Made by a program: the position numbers and the translations under genes
The notes under the pieces: generated by a model
Told to the model about the DNA's origin: nothing
Database searches by the model: none
The model's input: the letters and a program-made list of their open reading frames with translations, nothing else
Shown here: positions 18,576 to 29,372 of the stretch, piece by piece
Layout of the letters: every line of letters begins with the position of its first letter
How positions within the stretch are numbered: the first letter of the stretch is position 1
Virus record (IMG/VR): IMGVR_UViG_3300025853_000126
Location: 1 to 52,361 of that record
Length of the DNA stretch: 52,361 nucleotides
Origin: a virus
Strand: one strand, 5' to 3'

Positions 18576-19238
18576 ATGCCAGCAGCAGCAATTATAGGAG
18601 CCGCGGTTAGTGTCGCAGGTGGAATATTTGGCGCTAGTAGAGCTAAACGCGAAGCTAGACGTAGAGAGCGTGAAGCAGGTAGGCTACAAAGTAAATTAGA
18701 TAGACTCGAAGCAAATAGACAAGAAATAATAAATCCTTACGAAAATGTAACGGATTTAAGTTCTATGCTATCTAATCCTTTTGCTAGTTTGTCAGTTGCT
18801 ACTCAAGCAGCTGAAATGCAAATGGAACAAACTGATATAGCCTTAGCTAATACGCTAGATACAATTAGAGCCACAGGTAGTGCTGGTAGTGCAACTGCAT
18901 TAGCTCAAGCAGCATTACAAGCTAAAAAAGGTGTTGCAGCAAGTATTGAATCTCAAGAAGTTGCAAACGAAAAAGCTAGAGCACAAGGCGAAGCTACATT
19001 GCAAAGACAGCAAATGGCTGAAGCTCAAAGAATACAACAAGCTGAAGTAGCAGGCGAGCAATTTGTATTTGGTCAAAGAGAACAAAGAGAAATGCAACAA
19101 TTAAATAGATTATCTAATCAAATTGGTGCACTACGTGGAGCCGCTGCTCAAGCAAGAGCTGATCAAACAGCCGCAATAACTGGAGCTATTGGTGGTGCCG
19201 CTGGTATATTGGGCGGTGCTGATTGGGGTGGTAATTAA
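18576..19238 (+). CDS. internal virion protein, ejection-complex type
   Basis: 220 residues. The N-terminal hydrophobic stretch IIGAAVSVAGGIFGA (5-19) is followed by a very long Arg/Gln/Glu/Ala coiled coil and a C-terminal Gly/Ala hydrophobic segment (ITGAIGGAAGILGG). This layout matches small internal virion proteins such as T7 gp14, which enter the outer membrane during DNA ejection. It lies directly before the large internal protein genes, as in T7-like phages. Confidence 0.65.
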   Translation: MPAAAIIGAAVSVAGGIFGASRAKREARRREREAGRLQSKLDRLEANRQEIINPYENVTDLSSMLSNPFASLSVATQAAEMQMEQTDIALANTLDTIRATGSAGSATALAQAALQAKKGVAASIESQEVANEKARAQGEATLQRQQMAEAQRIQQAEVAGEQFVFGQREQREMQQLNRLSNQIGALRGAAAQARADQTAAITGAIGGAAGILGGADWGGN

Positions 19239-19251
19239 TAAATAAATTATA

Positions 19252-20343
19252 ATGGAAGATAAAAACATAAAAATTAATCTGTTTATAAAGCAATTAAACA
19301 AGAGTAATGCACTTGGTTATAATAAACAATATGTTGCTAGTCATGCTGATTATAATTTTAAAATATTAGATAATGCTTATGAAGGTACTGGTAGAGTATA
19401 TGCTAAATTAAAAACAGCTATACAAAACAATACCTGTGTTGATCCTACTTGTTATACTGAAAATCAACAATTAAAATATTTAATGGAAGCTCCACAAAAG
19501 TCTATGGATTTTATTACTAACGTAGGGTCTCAATTAAGTATTACAGAAGATACATATTATGATGTTAATCAAGATTATAAATACGCTGTTGCTTATGCTA
19601 TATTAACTGGTAAGCCTACATTTGCTAAAAGCGATGGCTATAATATATCTTTATATTTAAATACAGATGGCAGCCAATCAATAGTATTTGAAGGACCAAT
19701 GCTTGAGCAACCGTTTATTATTAATAATGACGCATTAGATGCTTTATTAGAATCAGGTACAGATATAGTTGCAGAAACTCCAGATATAAACAAAGACATG
19801 CTTAGATTATTAGGAGAAGTTGGAGTTATGGCAGGTAATTCAACTAACCCAGAAACAGGTGAATTAATGCCTGGAGCTAAAATAGCAGAAGAGTTTGTAT
19901 TAAAAGATAGGCAAGGCCAATATATATATGAAGTAATTGAAATAGGAAATGGTATGGCTAGAAATATATTAAGATATGATCTTGATAAAATTGAAAGAAA
20001 AGTAACTCCATTTATAAACGCTGAAGTAGCTGGTTTACTAAGTTCAGAGCAATCAGTACTTGCAGCATGGAACGTATTTATAGGTGCTGGCACAAGTGTA
20101 GAAGAAGATGATCAAATGGCTCAAAATGCTAATGCAGGTTTTGTAGCATGGTCATATGAAAAAGATCTACCATTGATGCAGGATAAAAAAGAATTATTTA
20201 TGTCTAAGTACAAAAAATACTTTATGAATAATTACTTAAAACAATTTACAACTAATCAAATACCTAGTGTTTCTGCGGATGCAGTTCCATTTGAATTAGA
20301 AACAGAAAAAGTAAAGCAAGACGCTGAACAACTACAAAATTAA
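19252..20343 (+). CDS. probable internal virion protein
   Basis: 363 residues with no signal peptide or clear motif. The N-terminal part includes NTCVDPTCYTENQQLKYLME; the C-terminal part is helical and acidic/Gln-rich (ETEKVKQDAEQLQN). It sits between the gp14-like protein and the 2907-residue protein and ends 5 bases before it, so membership of the ejection apparatus is likely by context only. Confidence 0.5.
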   Translation: MEDKNIKINLFIKQLNKSNALGYNKQYVASHADYNFKILDNAYEGTGRVYAKLKTAIQNNTCVDPTCYTENQQLKYLMEAPQKSMDFITNVGSQLSITEDTYYDVNQDYKYAVAYAILTGKPTFAKSDGYNISLYLNTDGSQSIVFEGPMLEQPFIINNDALDALLESGTDIVAETPDINKDMLRLLGEVGVMAGNSTNPETGELMPGAKIAEEFVLKDRQGQYIYEVIEIGNGMARNILRYDLDKIERKVTPFINAEVAGLLSSEQSVLAAWNVFIGAGTSVEEDDQMAQNANAGFVAWSYEKDLPLMQDKKELFMSKYKKYFMNNYLKQFTTNQIPSVSADAVPFELETEKVKQDAEQLQN

Positions 20344-20348
20344 ATTGA

Positions 20349-23300
20349 ATGCAGACTTACGAAGAATATTTAGCTAGCTTACAAGAGGGTCAAGAACCTT
20401 TGAGTAAAGAAGAATTTGATTTACAACAAAACCAAAATGTTGAAGAAGTTGAAGAAGTCGAAAGAAGTGCAGAAGAATTAGCTGAAATACAACAAAATTT
20501 TAACCAAGTTGTAAGTGATTTACCAGAAGATAATAAAGTAAACTTGTCGTTTAGTATTGCTGAGCAAGCGGGATTATCTGATTTTGGTGGTAGTGGATCT
20601 AAAAGAGTTTCAGAAAAAGAATTCATGTCATCTGATTATGCTTTTAACAGAGCTTTAGAAGTTTACGACAAAGTAAGCTCTAAAGATTTTATGGCTGATG
20701 TAACTGAAGATGAAATAAAAAAAGAAGCCGCTAATATATATTTTGATACTGCTAATATTTTAGATTATGAAGCAGAAGAAGATAAAGGAGATAAATCACC
20801 TGAGGCAACAGCTCTTAGAAAATTTAGAAATACTAAATTAAGAGAAATAAATCCTGAAACTATTGGAACTAAAGGTTATCCTAAAGGTAGACCTTATACT
20901 GATCAAGAAATAGCTGCTTTACCAGAATTTCAAGAATTAAAAAGAAAAAGACAAAAAAAGTTTACAACACCAGAGGAATATGAAGCTTATAGAAAAGAAA
21001 CTCTTGGTGACAAATATAACGATTTTTTAAAGTGGGAGTCTGGAGATAAAAATATTGAAATACCTTTAAGTGCTATACAAGCTGGTGAAGATAAAATATT
21101 TGCTGATAAATTAAATGTAGCATTTAGAGACATGTTTGATGGTCCTGGAGGTGAGTTGATACAGAAAAATGTTGAAATATTATCTAGTCTAAATAAAAAC
21201 CCACAAGAGCAGTTTGAATCTACTGTAAAAGTTAAAGAATTAATAGAAGCTGATCAAAAAATAATAGCTCAAAAAGAAAACGCTTTAATAAAAGCTCAAC
21301 AACCATTTGTTGATAATATTAATAATACTAAAAAAGAAATAGATGATTTAGGTTTTAGTGTATTTGACACTGTTGGTACACTTGAAATAAACGAAGATGG
21401 ATCTATAGCTGGTGGAGATTATATCACAGTTGATTATGACGAGGCTGAAAAAAAAGTAGCTGAATATAATGATTTAGTAGAAAAATATAAAGAAGCTTAT
21501 GTTGAGTATGAAAAGCAAGATTTTGAAGGTCAATATAATATACTTGTAAAAGATCAACAAAATTTACAAAAAACTATAAATAAATATAATAGCGATATAC
21601 AAAAATACGCGCAGACAGGCGAGCAAGCTAGTAAAGATTTTTTAATAGCTAAAGCTGCTGGATATGATTATTCACTAACATATAGAGCCGGCGCTGCGAT
21701 GGAAGATTTTTTTATAAAAGGAGGTAGAAACTTTGCTACTTTAACTGGTCAAACAGGTTTAAAAGTTATTAAAGCTTTGGTAGATAACCCTGGTTTAGAA
21801 GCCGGTATTGAGCATACTATCAAAAACATGTCAGAAAGTCTTGCTAATTATAATCAAAGATTAGCAAAAGAAAGAGAAGAAAAATTACCTCCTGCTTTAA
21901 CATTAGATGACGTAGAGTTTGGCGCAAGTGGTAATGGCGTTCTACAATATATAGGTGAAGCATTAGCCGACAATAGCCCGTCAATAATTACTACATTTAT
22001 ACCAGCTGGGGCTGCAATAGCTGGTAGCTTAAAAGTTGCTGGCGCTGCTGGCAAAGGATTTGGAGTTATGCGCGCGGCTGTAGAAGCACAGAAAGCATAT
22101 GGTTTATATGCAATGAGAGCTGCTCAAGGTATATTTTTTGCTGGGGAATCTGGAGGTAAATACGGTGATATACTTGTTGAAGAGTACAATAAAAAAGATA
22201 GGATAAAGCAAATTGATGATCTTATAGATAAAGGTGGTTTAACAGATGCTATGAGAAATGATTTAATAGATGAAAAAGAATCTTTAAATCAAATGTTGAA
22301 TACTAATTTTAGTTTTGCACAAAAAGCTTTTGCTTCATATGGATTTGGTGCAACTGCCGCATTGGCAGAAACAATGGGTTCTTTAAAACTTGTTAGTAGC
22401 GTAGGAAAAGCTGCTAGTGCTTATGGTAAAATAGCTGTTAAAAAAGAATTATATAAAAACGCTACTAAATTTTCAGGTGTATTAGCTAAAGGTTTTATAA
22501 GAGGTTTAAGACCTGCTATTACAAAAGCAATGCCTAGTGAAGTGTTTGAAGAGGCGTTTACTCAAATTGGTCACAATGCTATAGATGTTATTGCTTTAAA
22601 TGAAGATAAAAGTATATTAGAAGGATTAAATGCTGATTTCTTTGTAAAAACAGCTATTACTTCTTTTGCAATCATGGGACCAACAACCATGAATAATACT
22701 AGACAAATACTGCAAAACGAGTTTAAAACTAAAAATGAAATAGCTCAAAACTCTAAAGACGTAAATGAATTAATTGTTATACAGCAACAATTAGAAGGTT
22801 TAAAAGGACCTCAAAGAAATGAATTAAATAAAAGAAGAAGAGCTTTAGTTAAAAAACTAGGTTTTTATGACGCACAGATATTAAATAAGTTGAACTCTAT
22901 GACAACTTCTGAAATTAAAGAAGTTGCTGAAATAGGTAGACAGCAAAGAGCCTTAGCTACAAACATGAGAGGATTAGCAGGCACGGGTGGTTCTATTGAT
23001 CAAAATAACGAGTATGTTAAAGCAAAAAAATCTATTGAGGATCAATTTAATAATTTAGAGAATAGAAAAAACGAGTTGCTTGGAAGACACGATCAAAAGA
23101 TGTTAGACAAAATGACTCAAATGAATAAAGAATTAGGAATATCTCCTAATTTAGATTTAGCTTACAGTTTAGGTTTAAATGATTTTGCTACAAACGCGGC
23201 TTTAACTATGTCTGATGCAGGTAAGAAATTCACTAAAATTACTTCTGAAGACTTTAATAATCCAGAAGCTATTAGAAAACAACTTAAAGCAGAAGGATAT

Positions 23301-26300
23301 ACTGATTCACAAATTGAAACTGTAGTTGAAAAATTTACAGGTGATACCGCTTCAAATGCTATGTATTTTCCAGAAACAGGAGATATTCTTATAAACCAAG
23401 GAGCTATAGATATTAGAATGCACTCACTTCCTGCTGGTCAAGCTAACTATGCTGCTCTTGCTCCGTTAGAAGAGTTATTTCATGCTACTATTTCACAAAA
23501 AGGATTAAGAGTTGAAGGTGAATTAAGAAAAGATGCTGAACAATCTACTCAACAATTGTTAGATTTGATTAAAGGCAAAATGGAAGTAGGTACACCTGCT
23601 CAAAAACAAAAATTACAAGATTTATTAAAAAGAGTAGAGCTTTATAAAAAAGACGGTAAATATAATTATGAAGAAATGTTAGCTCAGGTTAACAATGCTA
23701 TGTTAATGGGAGCTTTAAATTCTAGTGATTTTGTTTCTTTACCATCTTTAAAATCATTTTTAAACAAAGCTATTAGTAAAATAATGGGTGATCCAGCTTG
23801 GATGCTTGAACTAAACGAAGCTTCTGATGTTGCTGAGTTTATGAGAAACTGGCAAAACAATATTCTTGAAGATAAAGCTGTATTGGACCAAACTCCTCCA
23901 GAAGATGAAGTTGTTGCTGCTAAACCGACAATTAGAGAAGAAGCACCTTTAGAGTCTATAGGTGAGTTGCCTCAAGCTACTCAAGCTTACATGGAATTAG
24001 AAAATGAAGTATTACAACAAGGTTTAATATCTGCTATAAAAAACAATACTGATCAACAGTTTCCATTAGCACAAGCTATAACAGAAAAAAACTGGGGATT
24101 AATTAGTCCTATTTTAAATATAAATAATCAGCAAGAAATGCTGGCTGCTAAAGAAGTTGTTGTAGATCAACTATTAGGTAGGTTTGAAGGATCTGGCCAA
24201 GGTAAATATGGTCCAAGAAATACTAGTTTATTAGCAGGTTTTTCATTAGATCCTAATGGACCACCAGCACAGGTTAGTACTTATTTAACTAAAACAATTA
24301 GAACTAGAAAACCTGAAATAGATGCTGCTATAGCTGATAGAACAGCGGGTCCAGGTATAGATGTGTCTACTGCTGGTGAAGTAGCTGTAGAAACAGCAGA
24401 AACTGTAGATACAACTCAATTAGCTAAAAAACCTAGTGAAACTACAGGTTTAGATGTTGAAACAGAAACTAGAATAACAGAAGCGGTAAAACAAGTTTAT
24501 AAAGGTAAAGATGTTAAGTTTGCTGAAACAAGAAATATACCTAAAGAAGTAGCTGATATATATGCAGAAGAATTTGGTATCAACCCACAAACTATTACTG
24601 ATAAAACAAGGAATTTTCAAAAAACAGATTCTGAAGGTTTAACTAAAGCAAAACAATTTTTACTTAAAAACGCTAAAGATGATTTTGCTAGACTACCTAA
24701 AACAAAAGATGATTTTGGCAAAGGAACATTTGTACCTAAAAATGTAAAAGACGCTTTATATACAGATGGTGAATTAACTGGTTCATTGAAAGATTACATG
24801 GATCTTATAAGAACTAAACCAGAAAAACCAATATATAGAGATAGAGTTAGTCAAACTATTAGAGGTTTATTAGGTTTACACATACGTAATCGTATGTTAG
24901 AAACTGCTCAGCCAGTTCAAGCCAAACGTATACAGCAAGGTGCTAGATTTAGTGAAGGCGAAGTTATAACTAAAAAAGCGAAACAAGCTAAAAAGAAAAG
25001 ACAAGAAACTATATCAGAGTTAAATGATATTTCTGTTTTAAAAAACAAGCAGCAAGTTAGAAAAAGATTAGGTATAAAAAAACTAACTATAAATGAAGAT
25101 ACTAGGCAAGATATAATAAACGAAATTGAAGCTGCTGATTTACCACCTGCTGCTATAGAAAATATGGGTTTAACTACTGGTGGTGCGTTAAGAGCAACAG
25201 TAGGAAAAGATAGAGCTAAAGATAAAGCGCTTGAAAAATGGGCTAAAGAAAATGGTGTAAAAGTAAAGCCAGGTGAAATATTTTACAAAACTACTGATGG
25301 TAACTATATAAAAGGAATAAAAAAAGTTATAAATACTCCAGAAGGTAAAAGAACTGTTTATAGTCAACCAGCTGTAGACAACTTAGTTCCAAATAGAAAC
25401 AAAGTATTTTTTGGTACAAGTGATCCTAACTACAAAAGAATACTAGCAAAAGCAAAAAAAGATTATCCAAACGCTAAAAAGCCAAAACAAGTTAAATCAA
25501 CAAGCGTTGAAGGTTATTTTACAGATAAAAATTTAGAGCAATCAAGATTAAATCAAGATGTTTTATATGAAATTTCTAAGCAATTAGAAAAGAAAGTAAA
25601 ATCTGGTGAAATATCTATAGACGTTGCCGCAGCTTTAATAGAAAGCGGTTATCAAGCCACTAATGGTTTAATAAAAATATCTGCTCCTTTTCTTTATAAG
25701 TCAGACATAATAGAGTATGGTAAAGATAGAAAAGGTAAAAAATATAGAGAAGAACATAATCCACCAGCGTCTGTAGTAGGAGCTAGTTTAGTTGTTGCTA
25801 TTAAAAACGGTACTGTAGATCAAGTTTTTCCAAGTATTAGAGAAAACTTTACTCAAACCATATTATCTAAAAAATCAGATGAAGCTTTAGATGTAGATTA
25901 TAAAGAGACATTGGTAGAAGGTACTAGCATTTTAAATCCAGCTGGTATAAGATACGCTGCTGCAGGTATTAATTTAAATGGTATTAAAAATCAGTTCACT
26001 GGTAAAACAATGGCTCAAGAGCTTAAAATACCTATTAAAAATAAATCTGATATAAATTTAGAATCTATACACTATCAAAACGAATTAATACTTAAAAGCA
26101 AAGGCGAAATAGCTTCTTTAGATAGACAAAAATTAAAAGCTAGTTTACCAGTTCAAAATTTAAAAGCTAGTCAAGCGCAAACAAATGCTAATGATTTTGA
26201 TGTTATTTTAAATAATAATCAAAGATCACAACAGCAAAAAGATAAAATGGCAACATCATTAGAAAGTAAAGGTGAAGCTATTAAAATAAAAAAACCTAAA

Positions 26301-29072
26301 AAAGGTATAAGCGTCTTTGATTTTGATGACACACTTGCTAAAACAAAAGAAAAAGTTATAGTCAACATGCCTGACGGTAATGTTATGGAAATTACAGCTT
26401 CTGATTTTGCAAAAAACGCTGGTGATCTACAAAACCAAGGAGCTGAGTTTGATTTTAGTAATTTTGAAGATGTCGCTAAAGATACAAAAGAAGGACCCTT
26501 AGCGGATTTAGCTAGAAAACGTCAAGGTAAGTTTGGATCTGGTGATATATTCGTTCTTACAGCGCGTCCTAATAGTGCTGGACCAGCAATTAAACAGTTT
26601 TTAGACAGTATAGGTATAAACATACCTTTAGAAAATATAACTGGCTTAGAAGACGGATCTTCACAGGCTAAAGTTGATTGGGTTTTAAACAAAACAGCTG
26701 AAGGTTATAATGATTTTTATTTTGCTGATGATTCATTAGCTAATGTAGAAGGTGTTAGACAGGTGTTGGACGCTGTTGATGTTAAGAATAAAGTGCAACA
26801 AGCACTTGAAAGTAAAGGCGAAAAACTAAATAAAGACTTTAACAAACAATTAGAGCAGGTTACTGGTAAAGAAGCATTTAAAAAATATTCTGACGCTAGA
26901 GCAAGATTAGAAGGTCAGCAAAAAGATAAAGGATTATTTAAAAGATTTATTAATCAATTTAAAATTACACCATCAGCTGATGACTTTATGGGGCTATTAT
27001 ATGCTTTCGCAGGTAAAGGCGAGCAAGGTAATAAACATTTAAAGTTTTTAAAAGATAACTTAATTGATCCTTATAATAAGGCAGAGCAAGAATTATTATC
27101 AGCTAAAGTAAGAGTTGCTAATGATTTTGCAGCATTGAAAAAACAATTTCCAAACTTAAAAAGTAAAAAAGGTAAAAATCCTTTATTAGAAGAAATAGGT
27201 ATTGGGCCATACACTAAATCTCACGCAGTAAGAGTTTACAACTGGGCTAAGCAAGGACTAGAAATACCAGGCATGTCTAAAAGAGATGTCGATGCTTTAG
27301 TTAAAGCGGTAGAACAAGATAATGAACTTAATGTATTCGCAGATGAATTAGGACTTATACAAAAAGGTGAAAAATATCCAGCGCCAGAAGCAAACTGGTT
27401 AGCAGGTGACATTAAAACAGATATACTTAGAGGTTTAGATACTACGTTTAGAAAAAAATTAATGGCTGAGTTTAATCAAAATTCAGATATTATATTTTCT
27501 AAAGAAAACTTAAATAAAATAGAATCTATATATGGTTCTAAATTTAGAGAAGCATTAGAAGATTCTTTACGTAGGATGAAGTCTGGTAGCAACAGACCAG
27601 TGTTTGTAGGAAGTGGCGCTCGTATTGTAAACGAAATGATGGACTGGTTGAACAGTTCTGTTGGTGCAGTTATGTTCTTAAACATGAGATCTGGTTTACT
27701 ACAAATGATTTCTAATGTAAACTTTATAAACTGGGGTGATAACAATATATATAAAGCTGCTAAAGCATTTGCTAGTAAAGATTATTTCCCAACAGTGTTG
27801 AAGTTAATGAACTCTGATTATCTTGTTAACAGACGTGATGGTTTAAAGATAAATGTAAATGAAGCAGAACTTGCAGACGCCGGTAGAAAAGGTGGTATAA
27901 AAGGTATGATTAACTATATACTTGATAAAGGTTTTGCTATTACAAGAATAATGGATACTCTAGCTATTGCAACTGGTGGTGCTACATTTTTTATAAATAG
28001 AAAAGCTGCTTTACAAAATAGAGTTAATGAGAAAACTGGCAAACTATATACTGAAGCTGAAGCAGAGCAACAAGCATTTGATGATTTCTATGCAATAGCA
28101 GAAGAAACACAACAGTCAAGTAATCCAAGCAAAATATCACAACAACAAGCTAGTTTTGCTGGTCGTATTATACTTTCGTTCCAAAACGTAACAATGCAGT
28201 ATAATAGAAAAACTAAAAAGTCTATACAGGATTTATATAACAGACGTAAAAAACCTGGTATGACTCAGCGTGAAAGTGATTTAAGTAACATGTCTAGTAT
28301 TATATATTATGTCGGTATGCAAAACTTGTTATTCCAAGGATTACAACAAGGTTTATTTGCTTTAGCATTTGATGATGATGAAGAAGATAATGAAAAAGAA
28401 AAAGCTAATGCAGCGGATATAGTAAACGGTATGTCTGACTCTTTATTGTTTGGGCTTGGTTTTGGTGGCGCAATAGTTTCTACAGTTAAAAATATTTTAA
28501 TAAGAGTTGCAGATGAAAAAGAAAAGAAAACTACTCAATACAGAGAGATAATATGGGATGTATTTAATCTTTCACCAGTGCTTGATAGTAAGGTTCGTAA
28601 GTTAAGAACAGCTGCTAAAACATTTGACTGGAACATGAAAGAAATAAAAAGGCGTGGTTGGAGTATAGATAACCCAGCGTATCTAGCTATATCACAAATT
28701 ATTTCTGCTACAACGAATTTACCTATTGATCGCGCGTTGCAAAAATTAAATAACATGAGGCAGGCAACTGACGAGCAAACAAAAACTTGGCAAAGAGTTG
28801 CATTATTTTTAGGTTGGTCTGGCTGGAACTTTGGTTTACCATATTGGGGAAGACAAAGTACAATAGATAAAGAAGCTAAAGACTTAGAAAAAATAAAAGA
28901 AAAGTATAAAAACGATATACGTAAGTTTAAAAATATGGGCTTTACTAAAAAAATCCCATTATCAGGACCAAATGCTATAAAACCAACAGGCGAGCTTGGT
29001 GTTGATTATATACAAGTAGAAAGACCTGATGGAACATTGCAGTACTATGTTAAACCTAAAAATAAATCATGA
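20349..29072 (+). CDS. giant multi-domain internal virion (ejection) protein with HAD domain
   Basis: 2907 residues, about one sixth of the window. The first ~480 residues are acidic and helical. Hydrophobic Gly/Ala segments (about 545-600, 665-690, 775) could insert in membrane. Around 1041-1046 is EELFHA, resembling a zincin HExxH with the first His lost. Residues 1986-2135 form a complete HAD domain: FDFDDT (D1991, D1993), LTARP (T2071), K2108, FADDS (D2127, D2128). An EHNPP motif lies upstream of it. The C-terminal conserved region (about 2430-2690; MFLNMRSGLLQMISN, SFQNVTMQYNRKTKK) looks like the large polyvalent/ejection-protein type. Position after small internal proteins supports delivery into the cell with the DNA. 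The HAD substrate is unknown. Confidence 0.65.
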   Translation: MQTYEEYLASLQEGQEPLSKEEFDLQQNQNVEEVEEVERSAEELAEIQQNFNQVVSDLPEDNKVNLSFSIAEQAGLSDFGGSGSKRVSEKEFMSSDYAFNRALEVYDKVSSKDFMADVTEDEIKKEAANIYFDTANILDYEAEEDKGDKSPEATALRKFRNTKLREINPETIGTKGYPKGRPYTDQEIAALPEFQELKRKRQKKFTTPEEYEAYRKETLGDKYNDFLKWESGDKNIEIPLSAIQAGEDKIFADKLNVAFRDMFDGPGGELIQKNVEILSSLNKNPQEQFESTVKVKELIEADQKIIAQKENALIKAQQPFVDNINNTKKEIDDLGFSVFDTVGTLEINEDGSIAGGDYITVDYDEAEKKVAEYNDLVEKYKEAYVEYEKQDFEGQYNILVKDQQNLQKTINKYNSDIQKYAQTGEQASKDFLIAKAAGYDYSLTYRAGAAMEDFFIKGGRNFATLTGQTGLKVIKALVDNPGLEAGIEHTIKNMSESLANYNQRLAKEREEKLPPALTLDDVEFGASGNGVLQYIGEALADNSPSIITTFIPAGAAIAGSLKVAGAAGKGFGVMRAAVEAQKAYGLYAMRAAQGIFFAGESGGKYGDILVEEYNKKDRIKQIDDLIDKGGLTDAMRNDLIDEKESLNQMLNTNFSFAQKAFASYGFGATAALAETMGSLKLVSSVGKAASAYGKIAVKKELYKNATKFSGVLAKGFIRGLRPAITKAMPSEVFEEAFTQIGHNAIDVIALNEDKSILEGLNADFFVKTAITSFAIMGPTTMNNTRQILQNEFKTKNEIAQNSKDVNELIVIQQQLEGLKGPQRNELNKRRRALVKKLGFYDAQILNKLNSMTTSEIKEVAEIGRQQRALATNMRGLAGTGGSIDQNNEYVKAKKSIEDQFNNLENRKNELLGRHDQKMLDKMTQMNKELGISPNLDLAYSLGLNDFATNAALTMSDAGKKFTKITSEDFNNPEAIRKQLKAEGYTDSQIETVVEKFTGDTASNAMYFPETGDILINQGAIDIRMHSLPAGQANYAALAPLEELFHATISQKGLRVEGELRKDAEQSTQQLLDLIKGKMEVGTPAQKQKLQDLLKRVELYKKDGKYNYEEMLAQVNNAMLMGALNSSDFVSLPSLKSFLNKAISKIMGDPAWMLELNEASDVAEFMRNWQNNILEDKAVLDQTPPEDEVVAAKPTIREEAPLESIGELPQATQAYMELENEVLQQGLISAIKNNTDQQFPLAQAITEKNWGLISPILNINNQQEMLAAKEVVVDQLLGRFEGSGQGKYGPRNTSLLAGFSLDPNGPPAQVSTYLTKTIRTRKPEIDAAIADRTAGPGIDVSTAGEVAVETAETVDTTQLAKKPSETTGLDVETETRITEAVKQVYKGKDVKFAETRNIPKEVADIYAEEFGINPQTITDKTRNFQKTDSEGLTKAKQFLLKNAKDDFARLPKTKDDFGKGTFVPKNVKDALYTDGELTGSLKDYMDLIRTKPEKPIYRDRVSQTIRGLLGLHIRNRMLETAQPVQAKRIQQGARFSEGEVITKKAKQAKKKRQETISELNDISVLKNKQQVRKRLGIKKLTINEDTRQDIINEIEAADLPPAAIENMGLTTGGALRATVGKDRAKDKALEKWAKENGVKVKPGEIFYKTTDGNYIKGIKKVINTPEGKRTVYSQPAVDNLVPNRNKVFFGTSDPNYKRILAKAKKDYPNAKKPKQVKSTSVEGYFTDKNLEQSRLNQDVLYEISKQLEKKVKSGEISIDVAAALIESGYQATNGLIKISAPFLYKSDIIEYGKDRKGKKYREEHNPPASVVGASLVVAIKNGTVDQVFPSIRENFTQTILSKKSDEALDVDYKETLVEGTSILNPAGIRYAAAGINLNGIKNQFTGKTMAQELKIPIKNKSDINLESIHYQNELILKSKGEIASLDRQKLKASLPVQNLKASQAQTNANDFDVILNNNQRSQQQKDKMATSLESKGEAIKIKKPKKGISVFDFDDTLAKTKEKVIVNMPDGNVMEITASDFAKNAGDLQNQGAEFDFSNFEDVAKDTKEGPLADLARKRQGKFGSGDIFVLTARPNSAGPAIKQFLDSIGINIPLENITGLEDGSSQAKVDWVLNKTAEGYNDFYFADDSLANVEGVRQVLDAVDVKNKVQQALESKGEKLNKDFNKQLEQVTGKEAFKKYSDARARLEGQQKDKGLFKRFINQFKITPSADDFMGLLYAFAGKGEQGNKHLKFLKDNLIDPYNKAEQELLSAKVRVANDFAALKKQFPNLKSKKGKNPLLEEIGIGPYTKSHAVRVYNWAKQGLEIPGMSKRDVDALVKAVEQDNELNVFADELGLIQKGEKYPAPEANWLAGDIKTDILRGLDTTFRKKLMAEFNQNSDIIFSKENLNKIESIYGSKFREALEDSLRRMKSGSNRPVFVGSGARIVNEMMDWLNSSVGAVMFLNMRSGLLQMISNVNFINWGDNNIYKAAKAFASKDYFPTVLKLMNSDYLVNRRDGLKINVNEAELADAGRKGGIKGMINYILDKGFAITRIMDTLAIATGGATFFINRKAALQNRVNEKTGKLYTEAEAEQQAFDDFYAIAEETQQSSNPSKISQQQASFAGRIILSFQNVTMQYNRKTKKSIQDLYNRRKKPGMTQRESDLSNMSSIIYYVGMQNLLFQGLQQGLFALAFDDDEEDNEKEKANAADIVNGMSDSLLFGLGFGGAIVSTVKNILIRVADEKEKKTTQYREIIWDVFNLSPVLDSKVRKLRTAAKTFDWNMKEIKRRGWSIDNPAYLAISQIISATTNLPIDRALQKLNNMRQATDEQTKTWQRVALFLGWSGWNFGLPYWGRQSTIDKEAKDLEKIKEKYKNDIRKFKNMGFTKKIPLSGPNAIKPTGELGVDYIQVERPDGTLQYYVKPKNKS

Positions 29073-29372
29073 GTGAAAAAAATCCTTGTCCTCTTTGCGG
29101 TGGTTACTGTGGGTTGTGCTAGTTCACAATCTATAGGTAAAGATAAATACTATCATTTTGCAGCTGGAGCAACTACTGAAATCGTAGCTAATGAAATGAG
29201 TTTACCAGTAGGAACCTCATTTATAGCTGGATTTGCTAAAGAAACCTACGATTATTTAAGATATGGTGGTTTCGATGCTAAAGATTTAGTTGCAACTACA
29301 TTAGGTGGTATAATTATAAATTACATAATTAAAAAAAAGAATGAAAGAAAAAATAAAAAAATTCGTAGATAA
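29073..29372 (+). CDS. small lipoprotein with DKxxHFxxG motif
   Basis: 99 residues, starting at GTG directly after the TGA of the giant gene. Signal peptide MKKILVLFAVVTVGC has a lipobox VTVGC, so the mature protein should be a lipid-anchored lipoprotein. It then carries DKYYHFAAGA, AKETYD and a D-x5-TLGG ending in a hydrophobic segment and a basic tail. The same motif order appears in the membrane protein at 35362-35607. This resembles YfiM-type (DUF2279) small lipoproteins; the assignment is from memory. Being in the lysis region, a spanin-like or envelope role is possible. Confidence 0.55.
   Translation: MKKILVLFAVVTVGCASSQSIGKDKYYHFAAGATTEIVANEMSLPVGTSFIAGFAKETYDYLRYGGFDAKDLVATTLGGIIINYIIKKKNERKNKKIRR

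Noticed and set aside
18915-19100. Minus-strand gene opposite the internal virion protein
   Set aside because: It mirrors a Gln/Ala-rich coiled-coil coding region and yields a low-complexity Leu/Ser/Phe product; a shadow frame.
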